Origin: Thermoproteota archaeon
GTDB taxonomy: Archaea > Thermoproteota > Thermoprotei_A > EX4484-217-1
Assembly: GCA_029258915.1 (NCBI GenBank)
Contig: JAPDJU010000008.1
Coordinates: 33,827-97,826 of the forward strand
DNA: 64,000 bases
Direction: 5' to 3'
A program made the translations under genes and the position numbers. The notes under the pieces were generated by a model. That model was not told where the DNA came from, made no database searches, and saw only the letters and a list, made by a program, of their open reading frames with translations. Positions 41,187 to 50,017 of this stretch are shown here, one piece after another (position 1 is the first letter of the stretch; every line of letters begins with the position of its first letter).

Positions 41187-42839
41187 ATGGTTAGAGCAGT
41201 AATCGTAGACTGCCTAGGTAGGGTTCAAACGGGAAGACTTTCAACAGTGGATGTTATAGGTGCTGGACCTAGGAGTGTTGCCGGCGTATTGGAGAAAGCT
41301 AATGTTCTTGTTTATATTAAGCCTGTTGAAGAATTTATACGTTTAAAAGGTAAAATAAGAACATATGATATGTTATTAATAAGTGCTATGAGCACTGATG
41401 CTTTAGCTGTAAAAGTGGCTATTAAATACTGGAAAAAATACAATAAAGGTTTAGTGATATTAGGGGGACCAATAGTATTTGGATATAAAAACCTAAAAAA
41501 TATAGAGTTTGACATAGCAATTTATGGAGAAGGAGAGAAAACACTTGAAGAGCTTTTAAATTTAGGACTTAAAGACGCTGAGCTTCCAGAATATAATGAA
41601 CTAGTAAAAGTTAGAGGCATTGTATTTAAAAATAAAAGAGACAAGGTGATATTCACAGGGCGTAGGCCATTTCTCAGAAGAAATGAGCTTAACAAATACG
41701 TGCCTTCTACACGGTCAATACTGGGATATAGATACTATTGGGCTTGTAGAGTATATGTAGAAACGGTAAGAGGATGCAGCAACTTCCATAGACCTTTAAT
41801 AGTAGCTGAGGAGAAAGAGTGTAGAAAATGTATGTTATGTTTTAAAGGCAGCTTCAAAGACCGCATTCACTGTCCTTTAAATATACCTCCTGGCTGCGGG
41901 TATTGCTCAGTACCAGCCCTTTACGGGCCATCTCGATCAAGAGATCCTGATAGAATAGTGAGTGAGATAAAGAGCTTAATAGATTACGGTGTTACAAGAA
42001 TTGTACTTAGCGCATCAGACATATTAGATTATGGTAGAGATATTCTTGTAGAACCTAACCCCTTAACAAATCCAAGCAACCCTCCTCCAAATACAGAGCA
42101 GCTTAGAAAGCTTTTTGACAAAATATTTAGTATAGATGAAATATCAAAGGGCGAAGTTCAAGTAATACTTGAAAATACTAAAGCATCATTAGTAAATGAA
42201 AGCTCAGCCAGACTTCTTGGAGAGTATTTTAAAGGATCGCCAATACATATAGGTTGCGAAACCGGCTCTGAAACACATGCTACTCTCATAGGTAGACCTG
42301 TTGGACCCAATAAAGTTATTGAGGCCATTAAGCTGCTTAGAAAGTATGGTCTAAAACCCTACGTTTACTTCATACATGGTCTTCCAGGCCAATCTAAGGA
42401 GACTATTGATAAAACATTAAAGACCATGGATATCTTAAGTTCATTTGTTGAAAAAATTACAGTTTATAGGTTTACGCCTATCCCCGGTACAGCTTTCGAA
42501 AAATATCCACGTGGGCCTTCAGCTAAAAGTAATATATTAAGTAAGCTTATTGTTGAAAAAGCAAGAGAAATGAATATGAGATTTAAAGAAAACCTTGTAG
42601 GAAGGACCATGGAGGCTATAATTGTTGGTTCATATGTAAGAAACAAAAAGTACAATGTTGCATACACATTACCTCATGGACCTGTGGTTTTGATAAAAAA
42701 TGCTAATAAATATTATGGTTTTAGGGTTCTAATAAAAGTAGAGAGAGTCATAAGTGATAGAATGGTCTCTGGGAGTATTATTAGGATAATCGGTAATGTA
42801 AGGTTAAAGGTTTTTAGGAGAAAACGAAAGATCTTTTAA
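41187..42839 (+). CDS. Radical SAM protein with B12-binding-like N-terminus
   Basis: A 550-residue protein. Residues 1-130 look like a cobalamin-binding Rossmann part (VIVDCLGRVQTGR, LVILGGPIVFGYKN, IAIYGEGEKTLEELL). The radical SAM core follows, but the three cluster cysteines are split: Cys in VRGCSNFHRP and the pair in PPGCGYCSVP are separated by about 46 residues containing four further Cys (ECRKCMLC, HCPLN). A later IGCETGSETHATL matches the SAM-binding ridge. The C-terminal TRAM-like tail is basic. Substrate unknown; similar archaeal proteins exist to my memory. Confidence 0.8.
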   Translation: MVRAVIVDCLGRVQTGRLSTVDVIGAGPRSVAGVLEKANVLVYIKPVEEFIRLKGKIRTYDMLLISAMSTDALAVKVAIKYWKKYNKGLVILGGPIVFGYKNLKNIEFDIAIYGEGEKTLEELLNLGLKDAELPEYNELVKVRGIVFKNKRDKVIFTGRRPFLRRNELNKYVPSTRSILGYRYYWACRVYVETVRGCSNFHRPLIVAEEKECRKCMLCFKGSFKDRIHCPLNIPPGCGYCSVPALYGPSRSRDPDRIVSEIKSLIDYGVTRIVLSASDILDYGRDILVEPNPLTNPSNPPPNTEQLRKLFDKIFSIDEISKGEVQVILENTKASLVNESSARLLGEYFKGSPIHIGCETGSETHATLIGRPVGPNKVIEAIKLLRKYGLKPYVYFIHGLPGQSKETIDKTLKTMDILSSFVEKITVYRFTPIPGTAFEKYPRGPSAKSNILSKLIVEKAREMNMRFKENLVGRTMEAIIVGSYVRNKKYNVAYTLPHGPVVLIKNANKYYGFRVLIKVERVISDRMVSGSIIRIIGNVRLKVFRRKRKIF

Positions 42840-43358
42840 GTATTTTTCAATGAACTCCTCGTCGTCAACATGTCTTATTAGGTTCTTTATTAAGTTCTTA
42901 ACATTTTCTAGAACGTCTTCTAGAAAGCTTTTAAGCTGTCTCACGTCTTTTAAGTCATGTTTAAAAACCTCTATGTACTGTTTAAGTTGAGGATTGTTCT
43001 TTGAAATCTTCAGTAGAACACGTAGTAGTTTATATTCGTTCTTTAAATCAACGATATTGAGGTAGTCCAATAGTGCATGAGTATAGTCTAGAACATCTAA
43101 AGCATCTTTTGTATTATCTGCAAATGAGGGGGTTTTAGAAGCTATTTTACTAAGAATGTTTAAGTTTTTTTCAATAATTTTCCTATCGTATCTTAACTGT
43201 TCTAGGGTAGTAATTATCTTTTTGAAGAATAGTTCCTCTTGTTCTTCAACATATGTTTTAATGAGTTTCCTTAAGGTTCTAATTCGTTTAGAATGTGTCC
43301 TTATCGTGGTTTCAACATTGTTGTAAACCTTAAGTAGGTTTAAGTAATCATTAAGCAT
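42804..43358 (-). CDS. Uncharacterised coiled-coil protein
   Basis: A 184-residue protein made almost entirely of charged amphipathic helices (KLIKTYVEEQEELFFKKI; KNLNILSKIASKTPSF; DVRQLKSFLEDVLENVKNL). No catalytic motif, cysteine or membrane segment is present. Its 3' end overlaps the radical SAM gene by 36 bp (convergent). It sits at the end of a minus-strand run glyS - 116-residue gene - this gene. Function not recognised. Confidence 0.6.
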   Translation of the reverse strand: MLNDYLNLLKVYNNVETTIRTHSKRIRTLRKLIKTYVEEQEELFFKKIITTLEQLRYDRKIIEKNLNILSKIASKTPSFADNTKDALDVLDYTHALLDYLNIVDLKNEYKLLRVLLKISKNNPQLKQYIEVFKHDLKDVRQLKSFLEDVLENVKNLIKNLIRHVDDEEFIEKYLKDLSFSPKNL

Positions 43359-43385
43359 AGTTTTTCACAAACATAATATTTTGAT

Positions 43386-43736
43386 TTAAGCTGCTCTTAA
43401 TGTTGCTATACTGTAGTCAGCTATTCCTTCCTCTCTAAGCTGTTCAGCATTACACCAGACTTCATTTTCACTTATATTTTCATCTAAAATCGCTGTTAAT
43501 TTTAGTTTCTTTTTTCTTGCAATGACTATTTCTAAATTATCCTTTACATTTAATGCTCTTGCTAGTTTAGGATTTATCTTTGCGTAACCCCGTTTAACTT
43601 CTTTTGTAACTCGTACTCTAATTCTTCTCTCCTTCCTGGGTTTTTCTTTAAATAAACTACTTGCTGGTGGTATAATAGAGACTAATGCTTTTATGTCTAT
43701 TTTCTCTCTTCTAACTTCTTTACTCATATCAGACAC
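43386..43736 (-). CDS. Uncharacterised basic protein, 116 residues
   Basis: The first 35 residues look flexible; the rest is a compact beta-rich basic domain (ERRIRVRVTKEVKRGYAKINP, LARALNVKDNLEIVIARKKK, LKLTAILDEN, CNAEQLREEGIADYSIATLR). The KRGYAKINPKLARALNVKDN segment suggests an AbrB- or double-psi-like barrel, which is only a guess. It starts 16 bp after glyS and is likely co-transcribed with it. Confidence 0.6.
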   Translation of the reverse strand: MSDMSKEVRREKIDIKALVSIIPPASSLFKEKPRKERRIRVRVTKEVKRGYAKINPKLARALNVKDNLEIVIARKKKLKLTAILDENISENEVWCNAEQLREEGIADYSIATLRAA

Positions 43737-43752
43737 CGTGATTATGTATATT

Positions 43753-45501
43753 TTAGCTTACCGGTGTTCCTAATTGTTCAAACGTCAGTTCGCCTTTTAT
43801 ATATAGTGGTATTTTCTTATAGGCTTCTTCTATTTTTATTCTTACCTGTCTCCATGTATCCCTATCTCTTAATGTTACAGTATTATTCTCTAATGATCTA
43901 TAATCAACTGTTAGCGCTAGCGGTATCCCTATTTCATCAGATCTTGCATATCTTCTTCCAATACTTCCTGAGGAATCATAAATAGCTCTTAGTTTCGTCA
44001 ATTTTAAATTATCATAAATTTTTCTTGCAAGGTTTACTAAGGGTTCTCTATTAACTAATGGAAGTACTGCAACGCTTATTGGTGCTATATCTTTCGGTAG
44101 TTTAAGAATAACTCTACCTTCTTTAATAGTATATGCATATTCTAAAGTAGCATAAAGTAATCTTTCAGCGCCGTAGGAAGGTTCGACTACATGTGGTATA
44201 AACCGCTTTCCCTTCATTTCCCTCTCTACAACTTTTACTTTGAAAAGCTCCTTGGGTATTCTGAACCCTGCTATGCTTAAATATCCTTTACTTTCTAATT
44301 CTTTAAGAAGTATGTTTTTATCTGACTCGGAGATTGCTCTTAATATTTTTGCGGAATTTTCTCCATAAAATTCTTTGAGCTTTTCTGCGTCGACTTCTAG
44401 TTCTTCTATTCTCACGAGTCTTGGTTCTCTGAACTGCCTATATACTGTGAGATCCTTTCTACTATATGCTATATGTCTTGAAAGATCGTATCTTCCTCTA
44501 TAAGAATGCCCAGCAACTTCAATCCATCCCCAACGTGAGACTTTAACTAGTTGATCAAAGGTTTGAGTTGAATAGTGGGCTCTTTCATATGGAAGTTTTT
44601 CCTCAAAAACCTGTTTTTCAAGCGGAATTCCTAAGTCTTTTACGAATTTTTGACCTATAGCGAGAAAGTATGCAAGCCACTCATTGACTATTAATTTCTT
44701 CTTTAATCCCTCTCTTACAGTCACTACAATCGGTTCTTTGGTTTTAGCTTTTTTCATATCTCCCGATATTAGTCTTATTTCGTCATTTTCAACCTCCGGT
44801 AGTAAGGGGCATGAGGGCTCTTCAGGGTCAAAGAAAAATTCTACTTCCATTATAGTGAATTCTCTTAACCTTATAACCCCCTGTCTCGGCGAAATTTCAT
44901 TTCTTCCAACTCTTCCGATTTGACCTATACCTAGTGGAAGTTTTCCTCTCATTGCTTCATAGACTCTCTTAAACGATGTAAACATTCCTTGGGCAGCTTC
45001 AGGTCTCAAAAACCCTACGTTTTCACTATAGGGACCTATGGTTGTTTGGAAGAGTAAGCTGAATTCCCTAACTTCACCTAAATTACCATTACATATAGGG
45101 CACTTAATGTCATTCTCTTTAATTATCTTTGTGAGCTCGTAGGGTTTTAACCCTTCAACAGTTGTTCCTGTTTTCTCTTCAACTAAGTGATCTGCTCTGA
45201 ATTTTCTACCGCACCTTCTGCATTCAACAATAGGATCTGTAAAGTGTTCTAAATGGCCGCTAGCCTCAAAAACCGCTCTAGGTGTTATCATAGGTGTTTC
45301 TATTTCAACTATGAAGTCTTGGTGTCTAATTATAAACCATTCTCTCCATTTTTCCTCAATATTTCTTTTAAGAACGGCACCTAAGGGTCCTAAGTCGACA
45401 AGCCCAGCTACTCCACCGTATATTTCGTAGGATTGCCAGAAAAATCCTCTCCTAACAGCTAGTTCAACTATTTTTTCGTAAAGATCTTCCCTCTTGTTCA
45501 A
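43753..45501 (-). CDS. glyS: Glycyl-tRNA synthetase
   Basis: The alpha-2 class II glycyl-tRNA synthetase of archaea and eukaryotes (582 residues). It shows the motif 1 region KREDLYEKIVELAVRRGFFW and GGVAGLVDLGPLG, a zinc finger (CRRCG and CPICNG), FQTTIGPY, RPEAAQGMF, RNEISPRQGVIRLREF (motif 2) and a C-terminal anticodon domain (PISVAVLPLVN). Insertions before and after motif 2 are typical. Divergent from agmatinase with 96 bp between. Confidence 0.97.
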   Translation of the reverse strand: MNKREDLYEKIVELAVRRGFFWQSYEIYGGVAGLVDLGPLGAVLKRNIEEKWREWFIIRHQDFIVEIETPMITPRAVFEASGHLEHFTDPIVECRRCGRKFRADHLVEEKTGTTVEGLKPYELTKIIKENDIKCPICNGNLGEVREFSLLFQTTIGPYSENVGFLRPEAAQGMFTSFKRVYEAMRGKLPLGIGQIGRVGRNEISPRQGVIRLREFTIMEVEFFFDPEEPSCPLLPEVENDEIRLISGDMKKAKTKEPIVVTVREGLKKKLIVNEWLAYFLAIGQKFVKDLGIPLEKQVFEEKLPYERAHYSTQTFDQLVKVSRWGWIEVAGHSYRGRYDLSRHIAYSRKDLTVYRQFREPRLVRIEELEVDAEKLKEFYGENSAKILRAISESDKNILLKELESKGYLSIAGFRIPKELFKVKVVEREMKGKRFIPHVVEPSYGAERLLYATLEYAYTIKEGRVILKLPKDIAPISVAVLPLVNREPLVNLARKIYDNLKLTKLRAIYDSSGSIGRRYARSDEIGIPLALTVDYRSLENNTVTLRDRDTWRQVRIKIEEAYKKIPLYIKGELTFEQLGTPVS

Positions 45502-45597
45502 GGTTAAAGCTCAGCCTCACAAATCAATCAACAAGTTACGGGTAAAAATACTTATGTGTTTATCTCATTTAAAACATATCCTAGGGTTTGAAAAACT

Positions 45598-46503
45598 ATG
45601 CTAAATAGTAGGGCTATGTTATATATTCAGGAACCCATTAAGGCTTTCGGAGGATATAGTATTTCTTACGATAAAGCTAAATATGTAGTGATAGGTGTAC
45701 CCTTAGACGAGACTGCAACGTTTAAGCCTGGATATAGATTTGCCCCTGCAAAAATAAGAGAAGTATCTGAGGCTTTAGAAACATACTCTTTGAGAATCCA
45801 TTCAGACTATGAAGGCAGCCCTGTACATGATATAGGAGACATAGTTATCGTGCCTGGTGATATAGAACAATCTCTTTATAGAATAGAGGAGATTTTAAAG
45901 AACCTAATGTTCGACAGTAAAATACCTATAATTCTAGGTGGGGAACATACAATAACATATCCGGTAATGAAGGCTTTGAAAGACCTAAAGCCTTGCCTTA
46001 TAGTTTTTGACGCACATTTTGATCTAAGATATGAATACTTAGGTTCAAGAATGTGTCATGCAACTGTTATGAGGAGAATTAGCGAAGTCATAGGTTTTAA
46101 AAACATGCTTTTCATAGGTACTCGTGGTTTATGTAGTGAAGAAGCAGATTTAATTAGACAGAAAGGCGTTGAATATTTACCAGCTTATATTATTTTAAAA
46201 CAAGATCTATCTGGAACAATAAACAATATTAGAAAGTTTACAAGAAACTGCGAGAAAATATATTTATCAATAGATATGGATGTTTTCGATCCATCATATG
46301 CACCTGCTGTTGGTAATCCAGAACCAGAAGGGTTAACACCTACAATAGTTTTAGATGTTCTAAGCTATTTAGTTGATGATAAATTAATAGGACTTGACGT
46401 TACTGAAATAGTTCCACAATACGACGTAAATGACGTTACAAGTTTATTGGCATCTAAGGTAATTATGGAAACTATTGTGTATCATAGAGCACGTACTAGA
46501 TAG
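45598..46503 (+). CDS. speB: Agmatinase/ureohydrolase
   Basis: Hydrolyses agmatine to putrescine and urea in polyamine synthesis, which matters in hyperthermophiles. The 301 residues have binuclear Mn ligands GGEHTITYPV (His near 118), DAHFDLRYE (near 138) and SIDMDVFDPSYAP (near 226), the three ureohydrolase signatures. Related arginases or guanidinobutyrases cannot be excluded. Its last eight bases overlap the end of rpo12 on the other strand. Confidence 0.9.
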   Translation: MLNSRAMLYIQEPIKAFGGYSISYDKAKYVVIGVPLDETATFKPGYRFAPAKIREVSEALETYSLRIHSDYEGSPVHDIGDIVIVPGDIEQSLYRIEEILKNLMFDSKIPIILGGEHTITYPVMKALKDLKPCLIVFDAHFDLRYEYLGSRMCHATVMRRISEVIGFKNMLFIGTRGLCSEEADLIRQKGVEYLPAYIILKQDLSGTINNIRKFTRNCEKIYLSIDMDVFDPSYAPAVGNPEPEGLTPTIVLDVLSYLVDDKLIGLDVTEIVPQYDVNDVTSLLASKVIMETIVYHRARTR

Positions 46504-46651
46504 CTTTAACCCTTTTTATCCTTGGAGGTCTAATTTTGTAGAGCATTTTGCTTCCACAATAACTACATCTAATTCCCGGTAAAATGCTTAGATCTTTTGC
46601 ATCTATTATTTTACCGCAGTTTGCGCACTTATATCTTACAGCTATTGAGAT
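46496..46651 (-). CDS. rpo12: RNA polymerase subunit Rpo12 (RpoP), non-canonical start
   Basis: A 51-residue zinc-ribbon subunit of archaeal RNA polymerase. In frame: SIAVRYKCANCGKII, then LPGIRCSYCGSKMLY and RPPRIKRVKAI; the four zinc Cys and the C-terminal RPPxIKxVKA block are diagnostic. No ATG, GTG or TTG occurs in frame before the first Cys pair. A strong GGAGGTG on this strand ends seven bases before ATC at 46651, so ATC (or ATA at 46645) is the likely start. It lies between agmatinase and aIF1 genes. Confidence 0.85.
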   Translation of the reverse strand: MSIAVRYKCANCGKIIDAKDLSILPGIRCSYCGSKMLYKIRPPRIKRVKAI

Positions 46652-46767
46652 CGCTAGACACCTCCGGTCATATGACTATTGTTAAGAGCAGTTATAAAAG
46701 TTTATAAGGTCTTTAATATATGTATTTCTTGAAAACTAAAACACTTAAAGGTGGCTGGTTCAAGAGA

Positions 46768-47073
46768 ATGTTTCAATTCGAACTTGGTGGTGGTTTACCT
46801 CCGGAACTTTTCAGAGAAATTGCTAAGGAAGAAATGCTGATAAGAATTAGAGTTGAACGCAGAAAATGGGGCCGTGAAGTTACCATTATTGAAGGTCTTG
46901 ACGATCCATCAATAAACCTTAAAGAAATGGCAGCTAAGTTTAAGTCGAAGCTTGCTTGTGGAGGAACAGCTAAGAACGGCAGAATAGAATTACAGGGAAA
47001 TCATAAGGAGCGTGTGAAAGAACTTTTGATAGAAATGGGGTTTCCTGAAGAAAACATATTGATAGTAGATTAA
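46768..47073 (+). CDS. Translation initiation factor aIF1 (SUI1)
   Basis: Initiation factor that monitors start-codon pairing on the 30S subunit. The 101 residues from ATG 46768 have the SUI1 fold: LGGGLPPELFREIAKE, IRIRVERRKWGREVTIIEGL, KFKSKLACGGTAKNGRIELQ and the terminal NILIVD. I chose 46768 because AAAAG-TTTATAAG at 46697-46708 places the transcript start near 46730 and GGTGG precedes this ATG; an in-frame ATG at 46720 would add 16 residues. Confidence 0.92.
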   Translation: MFQFELGGGLPPELFREIAKEEMLIRIRVERRKWGREVTIIEGLDDPSINLKEMAAKFKSKLACGGTAKNGRIELQGNHKERVKELLIEMGFPEENILIVD

Positions 47074-47106
47074 AAAATAAATTACTTTTATTTTTACCCT
47101 ATATTT

Positions 47107-48072
47107 TTATTGCGGCGGCAATGGTACCCTTAGTTCTCTAACTAACTCCTTATACCTATTTCTTACAGTTACTTCGGTTACTCCAGCTACTTGGGCTATT
47201 TCCTTTTGTGTTCTCCTTTCATCTTCAAGAAGCGACGCTATATAGATTGCAGCTGCAGCTAAACCTGCTGGATCCTTTCCTGCAGTAATGCCCTTCTCTT
47301 CCGCTTTCTTTAATATTTCAGCTGCTCTCTTCATTACACTACCACTTAATCCTAACAATGCACCTATTCTAGGTACATAGTCTATGGGATCTGCTATTGG
47401 TACCCGTAGTTCCAGTTCCCTTAGCAATAATCTATAGCATCTTGCAACATCCTTTCTGCCGACTTTAGTATATTTCACTATTTCATCTAATGTTCTAGGT
47501 ATTTTTAGTCTTCTACATGCTGCATATATCGCTGCAGCTACAACAGACTCTATACTTCTACCTCTTACAAGTCCTTTTTCAACAGCTTTTCTGTAGATTA
47601 CTGCAGCTTCTTCTCTAACATTCCTTGGCAGTCCTAGTTGCGAAGCTATTCTATCTAGTTCGTTCATTGCTTGAGCTAGGTTCCTATCAATGCTTGACTG
47701 TATTCTAGCTCTAATTTGCCATTTTCTCCAACGTAAAATTTCAAGTCTTCTTCTAGGTTCTAAGTGTCTTCCGAAAGCGTCACGGTCACGCCAATCAATA
47801 ATCGTAGATAATCCCTTATCATGAACTGTCTGTGTGAGAGGAGATCCAACACGGCTTCTTTTCTCTCTTTCCTCAGGTGTAAATGCTCTCCATTCAGGGC
47901 CTTGGTCTACGGCTTTCTCGCTTAAAACAATACCACAATCAGCACAAACATATTGTCCTCTTTCAGGATCGTAAATTATATTAGTACCTTTACATACAGG
48001 ACATCTAAATAGTTCTTCAGATTCTGATGATGGTCTAAAGTTTCTTTTTAATCTAAATTCTGGTGTACCCAT
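47107..48072 (-). CDS. tfb: Transcription initiation factor TFB
   Basis: Recruits RNA polymerase to TBP-bound promoters. The 321 residues have an N-terminal zinc ribbon (CPVCKG and CADCG, residues about 24-45), the B-finger/linker ([27 protein letters not shown]) and two cyclin repeats ([30 protein letters not shown]) ending in a helix-turn-helix. Complete and typical. Two TATA boxes on this strand, TATATAAA at 48105-48112 and TTTATATA near 48153-48162 preceded by an AAAAG BRE-like stretch, are candidate promoters. Confidence 0.97.
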   Translation of the reverse strand: MGTPEFRLKRNFRPSSESEELFRCPVCKGTNIIYDPERGQYVCADCGIVLSEKAVDQGPEWRAFTPEEREKRSRVGSPLTQTVHDKGLSTIIDWRDRDAFGRHLEPRRRLEILRWRKWQIRARIQSSIDRNLAQAMNELDRIASQLGLPRNVREEAAVIYRKAVEKGLVRGRSIESVVAAAIYAACRRLKIPRTLDEIVKYTKVGRKDVARCYRLLLRELELRVPIADPIDYVPRIGALLGLSGSVMKRAAEILKKAEEKGITAGKDPAGLAAAAIYIASLLEDERRTQKEIAQVAGVTEVTVRNRYKELVRELRVPLPPQ

Positions 48073-48102
48073 AAATTTCTCACCCTTGACCTACATGAGT
48101 TA

Positions 48103-48163
48103 AATTTATATAGAATTCTTCCCTCCGTTCTATGCTGAGTTAGATAAAAGGATATATAAACTT
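48103..48163 (-). promoter_or_regulatory. Two tandem TATA boxes upstream of tfb
   Basis: Read on the minus strand, GAAAAGTTTATATATCC (48149-48165) has a purine/A-rich BRE followed by a TATA box, and TATATAAATT (48103-48112) is a second box nearer to the TFB start. Their spacing predicts transcript starts near 48130 and 48082. The AAAAG-TTTATA form matches the box in front of aIF1. Confidence 0.5.
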
Positions 48164-48206
48164 TTCTGCGAGGTTATGCTGGCATAAGAAATGAATACGA
48201 TAAAGA

Positions 48207-49751
48207 CTATGTACGCGCCATACTAAGTAAAGTGTTCTTAACTTTCTCTACACCTAAGGCTACTATTAGTCTGCCAAGCCTTGGTCCGTAAGGTTGTCCT
48301 AAAAGAGCAACATATAACGTTTTAAAGAATTCCTTAGGTTGAATCGAATGTTTCTTAGCAACTTCATATACTAAGTTATGAATGTCTATGTCTCTCATTT
48401 CAGAGCTAAGTTTCTCTGCAAAGTCTCTTACAGCTTCTACATATTTGGTCACTGGTGTAGGTTTAAACTCTATAAGGTACTCCCTAGGTACGATGCTAAG
48501 TTTTATCCAGTTCTCAACATACTTTGAAAGTTTCTTTACTTCCTCAGGACGCCCTAGTTTTTTCTCTATAATATCCCAATTCTTGTATAGCTGATATAGG
48601 ACAAGGACATCAGCGAAACTAATATGTAATTCTGCTTTAGTTTTCCCTACAGCTAAAAGGTATGCATAGACTTTTTTTGCTAAAGCTATATCCTTAACTT
48701 TCTCCTTTTGTTCAATAATAAGACCAATATGTTTAAATTCTTCATAGAGTCTAAGAAGAGATGCCGCATCATCTTTAAAGTTCTTATTTTCCTCTAAGTC
48801 GCCTTTAAACAGGAAATACTTTAAAATTTCAGGTGGAACAAGCGATAAAACATAGTCTAAAGCGCCTAAGCCTTTGCTTTTACTCATTTTTCTACCATGA
48901 ATTAATATGAACCCGTATTTGAAACCTATAGGTGGTTCTTTACCAAATATTTTTCTATGAATTGCTACTGCTGTATCCCAGCTGCCCCCACGTGTATGGT
49001 GATCAACACCTGCTCCTTCAACATCAACATTTAAGAAGTCCTGTCTACTTGGCCAGTCAAGTCTCCAGGCAAGCTTCCAGTTATGAGAACCTATTGTTAC
49101 ATAGCCCTTATGACCACATCCTTTAGTGTATCCTACGTCCTTATCGCAAACATAGTATATTCTCTCTTTCTCTATATCAAGCTCTACAACTCTTGTTGTT
49201 GCTATTTTACCGCATTCCCCACATATAGGTAATACTATGTCTTTCCATTTTTCAGGAAGTTTTCTTAACGAGGTTTCCTCTAAAATTCTCTTTACTTCAC
49301 TAAGTTTTTTAATGAAAAGTTTTAAGTAACTATCATAAAGACCCTTTCTGTAAAGTGTATTAGATCCTACAATTTCATTTAATTCAACGTTAAACATTTC
49401 CATGATCTTCTTTGTTTCATCTAAGAAATGGTCACCATAACTTTCATGGCATTCATAAGGATCGGGTACTCCACATAAAGGTTTACCTAAGTGTTCTCTG
49501 AGGATTTTACTATACTTTTTTAATGTTAAAGGTATGCTATCGAAAGCATCCATTATGTCTCCTACAAATATGAAGTATGGTTCAACATTTCTTCTCTTAA
49601 GCTCTCTAACTAAGGCCCAAGGATAAAGAAATTCACAAACGGTCCCTAAATGTGGCGGCCCGCTTGTAGTTATACCCGATGCTATAGTGACTTTTAATCC
49701 TCGTTCTTTAACAATTTTATCTGCCAGCTTAGAGACCCAGTGAGTATTCAT
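48207..49751 (-). CDS. lysS: Lysyl-tRNA synthetase, class I
   Basis: Archaeal class I LysRS of 514 residues. The Rossmann core has ASGITTSGPPHLGT (HIGH equivalent, near residue 25) and GRKMSKSKGLG (KMSKS near 288); a zinc-binding insert carries CGECGK and CDKDVGYTKGCGHKG. The C-terminal alpha-helical cage domain follows (PREYLIEFKPTPVTKY). Many archaea use class I instead of class II LysRS. It is divergent from tRNA-Gln with about 120 bp between. Confidence 0.96.
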   Translation of the reverse strand: MNTHWVSKLADKIVKERGLKVTIASGITTSGPPHLGTVCEFLYPWALVRELKRRNVEPYFIFVGDIMDAFDSIPLTLKKYSKILREHLGKPLCGVPDPYECHESYGDHFLDETKKIMEMFNVELNEIVGSNTLYRKGLYDSYLKLFIKKLSEVKRILEETSLRKLPEKWKDIVLPICGECGKIATTRVVELDIEKERIYYVCDKDVGYTKGCGHKGYVTIGSHNWKLAWRLDWPSRQDFLNVDVEGAGVDHHTRGGSWDTAVAIHRKIFGKEPPIGFKYGFILIHGRKMSKSKGLGALDYVLSLVPPEILKYFLFKGDLEENKNFKDDAASLLRLYEEFKHIGLIIEQKEKVKDIALAKKVYAYLLAVGKTKAELHISFADVLVLYQLYKNWDIIEKKLGRPEEVKKLSKYVENWIKLSIVPREYLIEFKPTPVTKYVEAVRDFAEKLSSEMRDIDIHNLVYEVAKKHSIQPKEFFKTLYVALLGQPYGPRLGRLIVALGVEKVKNTLLSMART

Positions 49752-49870
49752 TAATCATTTCTCCCATTAGCGATATATGCTTAGAGAATTTTAAACATTT
49801 GCCATTTTAGGCTAAGTTCAAGGGTTACCCTTAAAAACCTTATTAATACTAAAATGAATTTGGTCGAGGA

Positions 49871-49962
49871 AGCCGGGTCGTCTAGCGGTCAAGGATGCGG
49901 GGCTTTGGACTTTTAAAGGAAGAACCCCCGTGACCGGGGTTCGAATCCCCGCCCGGCTACCA
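49871..49962 (+). tRNA. tRNA-Gln (TTG anticodon) with a 16-nt intron
   Basis: Acceptor AGCCGGG/CCCGGCT, discriminator A and encoded CCA. The anticodon stem CGGGG/CCCCG closes the loop CTTTGGC once the intron at 49909-49924 is removed, giving anticodon TTG. The intron lies between positions 37 and 38. The precursor folds into a bulge-helix-bulge: CTTT pairs with GAAG, with bulges GG-A and AA-C cut after the second base, and a tiny CTT/AAG hairpin inside the intron. It is a substrate for the EndA encoded at 39773-40330. Confidence 0.96.
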
Positions 49963-50017
49963 AAACAAAACACCTAAATCTATTCTTCCTAGGAAATGTT
50001 AAAGTAGAGGTTTTAAA

